Assembly (NCBI RefSeq): GCF_023204835.1
Contig: NZ_CP096270.1
Location: forward strand, 2,170,001-2,234,000
Length of the DNA: 64,000 bases
DNA from: Salinarchaeum laminariae
GTDB taxonomy: Archaea > Halobacteriota > Halobacteria > Halobacteriales > Salinarchaeaceae
Reading direction: 5' to 3'
Part shown: positions 25,176 to 32,797 of the stretch, piece after piece
Layout: each line of letters starts with the position of its first letter
Numbering within the stretch: position 1 is the first letter of the stretch
Notes under the pieces: model-generated
Told to the model about the DNA's origin: nothing
Databases searched by the model: none
What the model saw: only the letters and a program-made list of their open reading frames with translations
Translations under genes and position numbers: made by a program

Positions 25176-26159
25176 ATGGGGACGCTCTCGACGCGCTCGC
25201 TCGAGCGCCAGCTGCTCGCGCTCGATGCCGACGGGTTCGTCGAGTTCGTTGCGGCGCTCTGGCGGGAATCAGGTTGGACGGTCGATCGAAGTGGCCACGT
25301 CCTCGAGCTCTCCCGACAGGGTGGGTCCAGGCGGCTACTCGTTTTGCCTCCTCGGCGGATCGCACCGAGTCTGCGACGGGCACCGTCGACGACCGTACCG
25401 ATCGACGTGGTCGTCGCTCCCTACACCGTCGCTGGCGACTCGGAGCTTCCACGGGGGACGCCAGAGGCGGAGATCGTCGACCCCGCCGGGATTCGGGACC
25501 GACTCTTCTACGCGCTGGACGACCAGACGCGCGAACGGCTGCTCGCGTCGCAGCCGGGGATTCGACTGGACGACGCCACCGACGGGCCGCTCGGCTGCCG
25601 TCCGTTCCCGCCGCTCAGGGCATCACGGATACGGGGAGCGGCGGCTGCGAGCGCAGGAGTGGCACTGGTCCTGGCAGGCGTCCTGCTGTTCGTCGTCGCG
25701 ACCGGAATCCCATTCGGTGGGTCGTCCTCTTCCGGCATGGTCGACGCGACCGAACCGTCCAGTGCGGGCAGTTACACGACAGCGAGCGCGCCGATCTACC
25801 AGTCTGAGCCGAACTGCGAGCGCGGCCCTGGTGAGGTGGTACAGCTATCGATCGACGTCGTTCGCGGATCGAGTCTCACCCGCGGGCTCGTCGTAATGGG
25901 CCGATTCTGGGACCCACGCCAGATCGTGAGCTCACCGCGGGGCGTCTGGTTCCAGCGCATGCAGAGCAACGATCGGCTTCCCTTCTACGACGCCAGGACC
26001 GTCGCACTCGACGAACCGGTGGTCGACGGTGGTTCGGCCGTCGTGACTGCGACGGCGACCGACGATGGGACCGACTACCGGTACCGGTTCGAACTCAGTC
26101 GGTACTCGACCAGTTCCGAGGAGAGTTGCTGGGTGATCGATCGGTTCGCACCGCTGTAG
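25176..26159 (+). CDS. Membrane-anchored protein with nuclease-like N-terminal domain
   Basis: A 327-residue protein of unknown function. Residues 1-110 resemble a restriction-endonuclease-like (Mrr/RecB) fold: LDADGFVEFVAALWRESGWT, then VLELSRQGGSRRLLVLPP and PIDVVVAPYTVAG. The usual acidic and Lys catalytic residues are not clear. One membrane helix lies at about 152-175 (GAAAASAGVALVLAGVLLF). The last 145 residues, with two Cys, would lie outside the cell as a beta-rich domain. A nuclease-like module on the inner face joined to an outside domain is unusual. The ATG is taken as the start; the promoter is divergent to the S10-like gene. Confidence 0.6.
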   Translation: MGTLSTRSLERQLLALDADGFVEFVAALWRESGWTVDRSGHVLELSRQGGSRRLLVLPPRRIAPSLRRAPSTTVPIDVVVAPYTVAGDSELPRGTPEAEIVDPAGIRDRLFYALDDQTRERLLASQPGIRLDDATDGPLGCRPFPPLRASRIRGAAAASAGVALVLAGVLLFVVATGIPFGGSSSSGMVDATEPSSAGSYTTASAPIYQSEPNCERGPGEVVQLSIDVVRGSSLTRGLVVMGRFWDPRQIVSSPRGVWFQRMQSNDRLPFYDARTVALDEPVVDGGSAVVTATATDDGTDYRYRFELSRYSTSSEESCWVIDRFAPL

Positions 26160-26236
26160 CGTCGACGTGAACGGCACGTACGAACGCGGAATCTTGGCGA
26201 AAGCGATAACCCCGGGGGGTGTCAACTCCCGGGAAG

Positions 26237-27472
26237 ATGCTAGAGGGAGTCTCGGTCGCGCTCGGCGTCACCGGTAGCATCGCAGCAGTGCGAACCGTCG
26301 AACTCGCACACGAGCTGCGTCGGCGCGGTGCCGAGGTTCGTGCGGTGTGTACAGACGCCGCATCCGGAATCGTCCACCCGAACGCGCTGGAGTACGCGAC
26401 GGGTCGACCGCCGGTCACCGAACTGACTGGCGCCGTCGAGCACGTCGAACTCTGCGGACGCGATGGCTGGGCCGACGTCCTGTTGATCGCACCGGCTACG
26501 GCCAACACGATCGGGAAGATGGCCGCGACGATCGACGACTCGACCGTGACGACCTGTGCGACGACCGCGATCGGCGCTGACGTGCCGGTCGTCGTCGCAC
26601 CGGCCATGCACGAGCCGATGTACGACCATCCCGGCGTTCCGCAGGCGATCGGAACGCTCGAATCCTGGGGCGTCGAGTTCGTCGATCCTCGAATGGAGGA
26701 GGGGAAAGCGAAGATCGCTACCGACGACGCGATCGCGCTGGCGACCGCTCGCGCCGCACACACCGCGGCCGGCGCCGCCGATCTCGCTGGCGAGTCGGTC
26801 GTCGTTACTGCAGGGGCGACTGCCGAGACGATCGATCCCGTCCGGGTGCTCACGAACCGTTCCTCCGGTAAGATGGGTCGGGCTGTCGCTCGGTCCTGCT
26901 ACGTTCGCGGTGCCGACGTCACTGTCATCCACGGTCCGGTCGGCCCGCGACCGTTCTCGGCGTCGGGTGCCGACCCCAAAGCGGACGATCCCGGCGTGCC
27001 CTACGCAGATCTGGTCGAGGTCGAGGACTCTGGAGCCATGCTCGAGGCACTGCAGGACGCGATCGTAGACGCCGACGCACTCGTCGCTGCAGCGGCGGTC
27101 GGTGATTACACGACGCCGGACCACGCCGACAAGCTTCGATCGGGCGAGTCCCGTTCGCTCGATCTCGAACCGACCCCGAAGCTCATCGACGGTGCCCGGG
27201 AAGCCCGGTCGGACCTCCCGATCGTCGGCTTCAAGACCGAGACGAGCGGGAACGACGACGCGATGGTCGCGGCAGCGCGTGCGATCATGGAACGGGCCGA
27301 TCTCGACCTCGTCGTCGCCAACGACGCGAGCGTGATGGGTTCCGATTCGACGCGCGCGCTGTTCGTCGACTCCGCCGAAGACGAGACCGGCTCGCCGGTC
27401 GAAAGCGCATCGGGCTCGAAGGCGGCGATCGGCGAGATGGTTTCCGATTGGGTCGTCGGGCTCGTCGCGTAG
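26237..27472 (+). CDS. coaBC: Bifunctional phosphopantothenoylcysteine decarboxylase / phosphopantothenate-cysteine ligase
   Basis: A 411-residue coenzyme A biosynthesis enzyme. Residues 1-180 are the FMN-dependent CoaC half (GVTGSIAAVRTVELAHEL; catalytic His in VEHVELC; PAMHEPMYDHP). Residues 185-411 are the CoaB ligase half (TAGATAETIDPVRVLTNRSSGKMG, AAVGDYT, and the Lys in KLRSGE). It joins cysteine to 4'-phosphopantothenate and decarboxylates the product. The start at 26237 follows a weak TATA-like GATAAC by 29 bp; the in-frame GTG at 26219 is too near it. The gene ends before a T6 terminator at 27529. Confidence 0.92.
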   Translation: MLEGVSVALGVTGSIAAVRTVELAHELRRRGAEVRAVCTDAASGIVHPNALEYATGRPPVTELTGAVEHVELCGRDGWADVLLIAPATANTIGKMAATIDDSTVTTCATTAIGADVPVVVAPAMHEPMYDHPGVPQAIGTLESWGVEFVDPRMEEGKAKIATDDAIALATARAAHTAAGAADLAGESVVVTAGATAETIDPVRVLTNRSSGKMGRAVARSCYVRGADVTVIHGPVGPRPFSASGADPKADDPGVPYADLVEVEDSGAMLEALQDAIVDADALVAAAAVGDYTTPDHADKLRSGESRSLDLEPTPKLIDGAREARSDLPIVGFKTETSGNDDAMVAAARAIMERADLDLVVANDASVMGSDSTRALFVDSAEDETGSPVESASGSKAAIGEMVSDWVVGLVA

Positions 27473-27528
27473 GGCGATCCGGAGTGCAGGTCGCGTCGAT
27501 CCGTTGATCCCGATCGGTTTATGAGGCG

Positions 27529-27534
27529 TTTTTT
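27529..27534 (+). terminator. Oligo-T terminator of coaBC
   Basis: T6 (GCGTTTTTTGAA) about 57 bp after the coaBC stop and before the antiporter operon. Confidence 0.4.
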
Positions 27535-27672
27535 GAAGCGAGCGTCGAGCCGGACGGTATCTTGGTGGATGCTCATCGAGTTGGCGCCGTCCGAATCCGG
27601 CGACGGGCGTGGGAGAACGAAACCGTTTTCGGCGGATCACATGAAGGGCGAGCAACGGAGGGCTCCCAGAGG

Positions 27673-28938
27673 ATGCGCCAGAACGCAGGCGACGACGATC
27701 GGGGGAACGCGCCAGCAGCGGGTCGGTCCGTGCTGGTCCCGGTTGGGCCGTCGTCGACGCTCCGGGAGACGATCGAGTACGTCGTCGATTCCGCACTCGA
27801 CAGCCACGAGACCGGGACCGCCGATGCACCCACGGATGGTGCTTCGGAGGATCGATCGGCCGACGCGTCCGGTGCGCCAGACGGCCGGTCGGAAGCGGTC
27901 TCTGCTGGATCGGACGAGGCCGATGGGACGGCCGATGTCGACTCTGCTCACCACGATAGCCGTCCAGTCGTTCACTTCGTCTACGTTCACGCGCCCGACG
28001 AGTTCGATCCCGCCGACGAGACGCCCGAACTCGACGACGCCGAGGAGCTCCTCGATCGCGTCAGGGTCTGGGCCGAGGAGGACGCGGGCGGCGAGGATCG
28101 GATCGAGATCCGAACCGACACCGTCGGCAAGGATCAGTATCTGTTCAGCCCCGCCGACGTCGCGGCCACGCTCATCGACGCCGCACGTGCGAGAGGCGCT
28201 GGACGAATCGTTCTCGATCCCGAGTACGATCCGGGCATCGGAGCGCCGCTGTTGCGCCCACTCGCTTACGAACTGTCCAGGGACGCCACGCTGTCCATCG
28301 AGGAGGCACCGGTCCAGCAACGGGTCCGCCGTGCGCCCCTCGTCGGACGATCGAGTGCCCGCCGGATCGGGGCACTCACGGGCCTGTCCTTCCTGTTCTA
28401 TCAGGTGTTGGCAGGAGCCGTGTCACCGTTCGATCTGGTGACCGGCTCGATTACGGCGATCGTCGTCGCGGGAACGCTGTCGCGAATCTCGCTCAGCCGG
28501 GATCCGACGCCGACGCAGACGCCGATGCGGCTGGTTCGGTTCCTCGTCTACGTTCCGTATCTCCTCTGGGAGATCGTGGTCGCCAATCTGGTCGTCGCCG
28601 CGGTCATCCTTGACCCGCGCAAGGAGATCGACCCGACGATGGTCAGGATCGAGCCGGCGGTATACGGTGCGCTGCCGATCACCTCTCTCGCGAACTCGAT
28701 CACGCTCACGCCCGGGACGCTGACGGTACGCGTACAGGGCCGGGAGCTACTGATCCACACGTTGTTGCCGTCCGCTCGCGAGGACCTCTTCGACGGATCG
28801 CTGGAGCGGGGCGTCCGGTTCGTGTTCTACGGCCGTCGAGCGATGCGGATCGACAGCCTCAGCGACCGTGACGTCGCCGAGATCGTGCCAAGTCAGGGCA
28901 ACGACGCCAGTGGCTCAAATGGAGGTGACGGCTCGTGA
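27673..28938 (+). CDS. mrpE: MrpE-like antiporter subunit fused to a UspA-like domain
   Basis: A 421-residue two-part protein. Residues about 15-230 resemble a universal-stress-protein domain (RSVLVPVGPSSTLRETIEYV ... ARGAGRIVLDPEY), interrupted by a Ser/Asp-rich insert (about 45-100). Residues 255-400 form MrpE with two membrane helices (LSFLFYQVLAGAVSPFDLV; LVYVPYLLWEIVVANLVVAA) and the conserved SLANSITLTPGTLTV. It is the first gene of the antiporter operon and overlaps mrpF. The ATG at 27673 begins a normal acidic terminus; an earlier ATG at 27562 is possible. The USP-like part could sense nucleotides and regulate transport, which is inference. Confidence 0.85.
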   Translation: MRQNAGDDDRGNAPAAGRSVLVPVGPSSTLRETIEYVVDSALDSHETGTADAPTDGASEDRSADASGAPDGRSEAVSAGSDEADGTADVDSAHHDSRPVVHFVYVHAPDEFDPADETPELDDAEELLDRVRVWAEEDAGGEDRIEIRTDTVGKDQYLFSPADVAATLIDAARARGAGRIVLDPEYDPGIGAPLLRPLAYELSRDATLSIEEAPVQQRVRRAPLVGRSSARRIGALTGLSFLFYQVLAGAVSPFDLVTGSITAIVVAGTLSRISLSRDPTPTQTPMRLVRFLVYVPYLLWEIVVANLVVAAVILDPRKEIDPTMVRIEPAVYGALPITSLANSITLTPGTLTVRVQGRELLIHTLLPSAREDLFDGSLERGVRFVFYGRRAMRIDSLSDRDVAEIVPSQGNDASGSNGGDGS

Positions 28939-29243
28939 GTTTGCCGCTGTTGCTCGGCGGCGATCTCGACGCGTTCGTCGCGGACGCCTTTCTCGTCGGG
29001 GCTGCGCTGTTCGTCGTCCTCGCGATCGCACTGCTCTACCGCGTCGTGAAGGGTCCGACGATGCAGGATCGGGTGCTCGCGGTGAACGTCCTCGGGACGA
29101 ACACGGTGGTCGTCCTCGCACTCCTCTCCGTCGGTCTGGGAGAGGAGTCGCTCCTCGACGTCGCACTGATCTACGCGCTGTTGAACTTCCTGATGGCCGT
29201 TGCCATCTCGAAGTTCACCGTCGATCGCGGAGGTGTGATCTAA
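28935..29243 (+). CDS. mrpF: Mrp antiporter subunit F
   Basis: A 102-residue protein with three membrane helices. The conserved LYRVVKGPTMQDRVLAVNVLGTN (about 35-57) is the MrpF/MnhF signature, followed by LLDVALIYALLNFLMAVAISKF. GTG start overlaps the mrpE stop by 4 bp. It is part of the multi-subunit Na+/H+ (or K+/H+) antiporter of the plasma membrane. Confidence 0.92.
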   Translation: MSLPLLLGGDLDAFVADAFLVGAALFVVLAIALLYRVVKGPTMQDRVLAVNVLGTNTVVVLALLSVGLGEESLLDVALIYALLNFLMAVAISKFTVDRGGVI

Positions 29244-29629
29244 TGAACGAGTTCCGGGCCATCGCCATCGTCGCGTGCGTGCTCATCGGGCTGTTCTTCA
29301 CGCTCGTATCGACGGTCGGGGTCCTCCGTCTCCCCGACATTTACACGCGAGCGCACACCGCCTCACAGGCGGACACGCTCGGGGCAGGATTCGCTCTCGC
29401 CGGCGTCGCTCTGGCGATCGGTACCGACGCGACCGCAGTCAAGGCCGTCCTCCTGCTGTTTTTCATGTTCGTCACGAACCCGACGGCAGCCCACGCGATC
29501 GCCCGCGCGGCACACGAAGACGGTATCGTGCCCTGGGCTACCGAGGACGGTGCTGAGGGCGCCCACTCCGGCGCGGGTGCTGAAGACTCCGGGACCGTTC
29601 CGGCCGACAGCGGAGGTGACGTCCAGTGA
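29243..29629 (+). CDS. mrpG: Mrp antiporter subunit G
   Basis: A 128-residue subunit with about three membrane helices and the family motifs STVGVLRLPDIYTRAHTASQADT and LLLFFMFVTNPTAAHAIARAA. The last 40 residues are a soluble, Gly/Glu-rich tail. The ATG overlaps the mrpF stop by one base (TAATG), and its stop overlaps the next GTG start. Confidence 0.92.
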   Translation: MNEFRAIAIVACVLIGLFFTLVSTVGVLRLPDIYTRAHTASQADTLGAGFALAGVALAIGTDATAVKAVLLLFFMFVTNPTAAHAIARAAHEDGIVPWATEDGAEGAHSGAGAEDSGTVPADSGGDVQ

Positions 29630-30174
29630 GTCCCGGCGCGATCGAACTCGTGCTCTTCGCGTTCGTCCTGCTGACAGCGCTCGCGACCGCAGCGTTTCGG
29701 GACGTGCTCGCGGCGATCATCGTCTTCGCTGCCTACAGCCTCGGGATGGCGATCTACTACGCCGTGTTGCTCGCGCCAGACGTCGCAATGACCGAGGCCG
29801 CTATCGGCGCCGGCGTCACGACGCTCCTGCTGCTCCTGACGATCGCCAAGACGGTTCGACCAGGTCGAGACGAGATCTTCGAATCGATCCACTGGTCGGG
29901 GCTGCTCGTCGTCGGTGCGTTCACCACCGTGATTCTGGTCACCGTCACCAGCTTCCCCGAAATCGGTGCGTCGGACGCCCCGATCGTCTCGAATCCGGAG
30001 GTCTCCCAGTACTACATCGAGGAGGCCTACCACGACACGGGCGTCGAGAACGCCGTCACTGCGGTGCTCGCTGGCTACCGCGGGTTCGACACGTTCGGCG
30101 AGGCAGTCGTGGTGTTCGCCGCCGGCGTGGCGACGATGGTCGTCCTGCACACGGAGGTGTTTACTCGTGACTGA
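29626..30174 (+). CDS. DUF4040-type (MrpA C-terminal / MbhD-like) antiporter subunit
   Basis: A 182-residue membrane protein. Helices at about 5-80 include AAFRDVLAAIIVFAAYSLGMA and LAPDVAMTEAAIGAGVTTLLLL, the signature of the DUF4040 region that in bacterial Mrp forms the C-terminal part of MrpA. A further helix (about 95-115) and an amphipathic tail follow. Here it is a separate gene, as in archaeal membrane-bound hydrogenases. GTG start at 29626 overlaps mrpG by 4 bp. No full-length MrpA is present in the operon. Confidence 0.85.
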   Translation: MSPGAIELVLFAFVLLTALATAAFRDVLAAIIVFAAYSLGMAIYYAVLLAPDVAMTEAAIGAGVTTLLLLLTIAKTVRPGRDEIFESIHWSGLLVVGAFTTVILVTVTSFPEIGASDAPIVSNPEVSQYYIEEAYHDTGVENAVTAVLAGYRGFDTFGEAVVVFAAGVATMVVLHTEVFTRD

Positions 30175-30796
30175 GGATCCCACCGAGGGGACGGAGGCGA
30201 ACGGTGAGACCTCGTCGAGGGAGGCGAACGATGAGCCATCGTCGACGGACTCACAGCTACCGACGGAGACGGACGCGATGGGGCCGGGCGGAACGTACGT
30301 CGAGAGCCAGGTCATCATGACCACGGTCCGCGTGGTCGCTCCGTTTACGTTCACCTACGGCCTGTTCCTGACCTTCCACGGCGGCGGATCGCCTGGCGGC
30401 GGGTTCCAGGGCGGTGCCGTCGTCGGCACGACGATCCTGATGATCGCGTTCGCGTTCGGGATCGAGCCCACGCGGGACTGGCTGTCCAATCGAACGGTGG
30501 TCGGGCTCGCCAGCGGCGGGGTGCTCGCGTTCGCGCTGATCGGCCTCCTGCCGCTGCTCGTCGGCGGTCGATTCCTCGAACACGCCGTTTACAGCGACGA
30601 GTTCGGCCTCTACCACGGGAAGAAGTACGCGCTCGAAGGGGTCGAGATCGTCGGCATCGCCCCGATCGTCTCGGCGATCGTGATCGGCCTCTTCTTCACG
30701 ATCGCCGCGGGGTTCGTCGGCCAGGGCGCCGCCTGGCAGAGCTCCGGGCCGGGATCGTATCCCGAGCACGACCTCGATGGAGGTGACGAAGAATGA
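30167..30796 (+). CDS. mrpB: Mrp antiporter subunit B
   Basis: A 209-residue subunit. After an acidic 45-residue N-terminus comes the MnhB domain: VRVVAPFTFTYGLFLTFHGG, the loop GGGSPGGGFQGGAVVGTTIL, and about four membrane helices. GTG start at 30167 overlaps the upstream gene by 8 bp. It is part of the ion-translocating complex. Confidence 0.9.
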   Translation: MTEDPTEGTEANGETSSREANDEPSSTDSQLPTETDAMGPGGTYVESQVIMTTVRVVAPFTFTYGLFLTFHGGGSPGGGFQGGAVVGTTILMIAFAFGIEPTRDWLSNRTVVGLASGGVLAFALIGLLPLLVGGRFLEHAVYSDEFGLYHGKKYALEGVEIVGIAPIVSAIVIGLFFTIAAGFVGQGAAWQSSGPGSYPEHDLDGGDEE

Positions 30797-31167
30797 CGCC
30801 GCTCGTCGACGTGTTGACCAGCCGGTACGCGTACGTCCTGTTCGCACTGTTGCTGGGCATCGGCCTCTACATGATCGTCTCCAGCCAGAATCTCGTCAAG
30901 AAAGTGATCGGGCTCAACCTCTTCCAGACCGCACTCTTCCTCTTTTTCATCGCCAGTGCGTATCTCGCTGGCGGACAGGCGCCGATCGTTCACCACGGCG
31001 GGAAGGAAGCGACGTACGTCAGCCCGCTTCCCCAGGTGATCGTGCTCACTGCCATCGTCGTCGGGATCGCCGTGACCGCCGTCGCGCTCGCGCTGCTGGT
31101 CCGGATCTACGCAGAGTACGGCACGCTCGAAGAGGACGTCCTCCGGGAGGTGCGTTCGGATGACTGA
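30793..31167 (+). CDS. mrpC: Mrp antiporter subunit C (NuoK-like)
   Basis: A 124-residue subunit with three membrane helices. Motifs are GIGLYMIVSSQNLVKKVIGLNL (about 22-43) and PLPQVIVLTAIVVGIAVTAVALAL (about 78-102), characteristic of MrpC/NuoK with the helix carrying a conserved Glu or Lys pair. ATG overlaps mrpB by 4 bp; its stop overlaps the next gene by 8 bp. Confidence 0.92.
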   Translation: MTPLVDVLTSRYAYVLFALLLGIGLYMIVSSQNLVKKVIGLNLFQTALFLFFIASAYLAGGQAPIVHHGGKEATYVSPLPQVIVLTAIVVGIAVTAVALALLVRIYAEYGTLEEDVLREVRSDD

Positions 31168-32797
31168 TCCGACGGTCGCACCGGTCCTGTTGATCGCGCT
31201 CCCGATCGTCGCCGCAGCAGTGGTGCTGCTCGCTGGACTGCGGTGGCCGCGCTCGGGCTGGCCGATCTCGCTCGTCGCATTGGTGCTCGAAGGCGGGCTG
31301 GCCGCGTGGCTCGCGAGTGCCGTCTTTGGCGATTCGGGGCGACTCGTTCACGAACTCGGTGCGTACGGGCGTCCGGGCGAAAACGAGTTTGCGGTCGGCA
31401 TCGAACTCGTCGCCGACGCACTATCGGCGACGATGGTGGGCCTCATAGCTCTCATCGCCCTATCGGTACTCGCGGTGACCCGGCGTGCTGGTCCGCGTGG
31501 CGTGCCATTCTACGCCGCCTATCTCATGCTGATCGGCGGACTCATGGGTGTCTCGCTGACAGGTGACGTGTTCAATCTCTTCGTGTTCCTCGAGATCACT
31601 GGGATCGCGACGTACACGCTCGTCGCGTCGAACAGGAGTGCTCCTGCCGCCGTGGCCGCGCTCAAGTACCTGATCGTCGGGACGACCGGCGCCTCCCTTT
31701 ACCTCCTCGGCGTCGGCTACCTCCTGATGGCCACCGGCACGCTCAACATGGCCGACCTCGCCGCGACGCTCGCGGGCGAGCCCTCCTTCGTCGACGGGCC
31801 AATGTACACCGATCCGCTGGTGCTCGCGAGCTTCGCGTTCATCGCCACGGGGCTGTTCGTGAAGGCGGCGATCTTCCCGCTGCACACCTGGCAGCCCGGC
31901 GCCTACGACGAAGCGCCCGACGGCGTCACCGTGGCGATCTCCGCGCTCGTCTCCACGATCGGCGCGTACGCGTTCCTCCGCATCTCGCTGTCCGTATTTA
32001 CGCCGGCGTTCTTCGAGGCGACGCCGATCGTCGCGACCGTGATCGTGACGGTAGCGTCGGTGAGCGTCGTCGCAGGCAGCGCTCTCGCCGTGATGCAGTC
32101 GCGGATCAAACGAACGTTCGCCTACTCCTCCGTGTCGCAGTTCGGCCTCGTCGTCCTCGCGACCGGGATCGCCGTGCATCCCGATGCCGGTGCAAGCGCC
32201 GCCGAGGCCGCGCTGATCGGCGCGGTGATCCACCTCGTCGGCCACGCGGTCGTCAAGGGCGGCCTGTTCACCGCCGCGATGGGACTTGCCCTCGATTCGG
32301 ACGCCCGAACGATCGACGACCTCGCCGGTCTCGGTCGCCAGTCGCCCGTCCTCTCCGCGGCGATGGCGCTGCTGGGGCTGACGCTCGTCGGTGTCCCGCC
32401 GGCGGTCGGCTTTCTCGGCAAGTGGTACATCGTCATCGGTGCAATGAACGCTGACCTCTGGCCCGTCGCGGTCGTCATCCTGCTCTCTACCGTGCTCACA
32501 CTCGCCTACGTCGCTCGACTGTTCGAACAGCTGTACTTCACGCCCGCACCGAGCGGTGACGAAGCCGGGGCCGAAGCGCCAGCGGATACCTCGGACGATC
32601 ACGCGATGGCTGCCGACGGTGGAAACTCGGCCGACGACGGGACCGAGGAGCATCTGTCTGACCCGACACCTGGCGCACCCTTCGGCGTGGTCGCAGTCGC
32701 CGTGGGGGCAGCAATCCTGGCGATCCTACTCGGCTTCGCCGGCGCCGAGTTTGCGGACGCCCTCGAGCCATTCGTAACGGAGGTGCTCGGCCAGTGA
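31160..32797 (+). CDS. mrpD: Mrp antiporter subunit D, first proton-channel copy
   Basis: A 545-residue NuoL/M/N-superfamily subunit with about 14 membrane helices. The conserved Glu/Lys channel residues lie in VFLEITGIATYTLVA (about 145) and AALKYLIVGTTGASLYLLG (about 170). LFVKAAIFPLHTWQPGAYDEAP (about 235-256) is the discontinuous helix of the channel. A soluble acidic loop (about 455-500) precedes the last helix. It is the first of three such subunits in a row, each about 550-620 residues. Confidence 0.92.
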   Translation: MTDPTVAPVLLIALPIVAAAVVLLAGLRWPRSGWPISLVALVLEGGLAAWLASAVFGDSGRLVHELGAYGRPGENEFAVGIELVADALSATMVGLIALIALSVLAVTRRAGPRGVPFYAAYLMLIGGLMGVSLTGDVFNLFVFLEITGIATYTLVASNRSAPAAVAALKYLIVGTTGASLYLLGVGYLLMATGTLNMADLAATLAGEPSFVDGPMYTDPLVLASFAFIATGLFVKAAIFPLHTWQPGAYDEAPDGVTVAISALVSTIGAYAFLRISLSVFTPAFFEATPIVATVIVTVASVSVVAGSALAVMQSRIKRTFAYSSVSQFGLVVLATGIAVHPDAGASAAEAALIGAVIHLVGHAVVKGGLFTAAMGLALDSDARTIDDLAGLGRQSPVLSAAMALLGLTLVGVPPAVGFLGKWYIVIGAMNADLWPVAVVILLSTVLTLAYVARLFEQLYFTPAPSGDEAGAEAPADTSDDHAMAADGGNSADDGTEEHLSDPTPGAPFGVVAVAVGAAILAILLGFAGAEFADALEPFVTEVLGQ

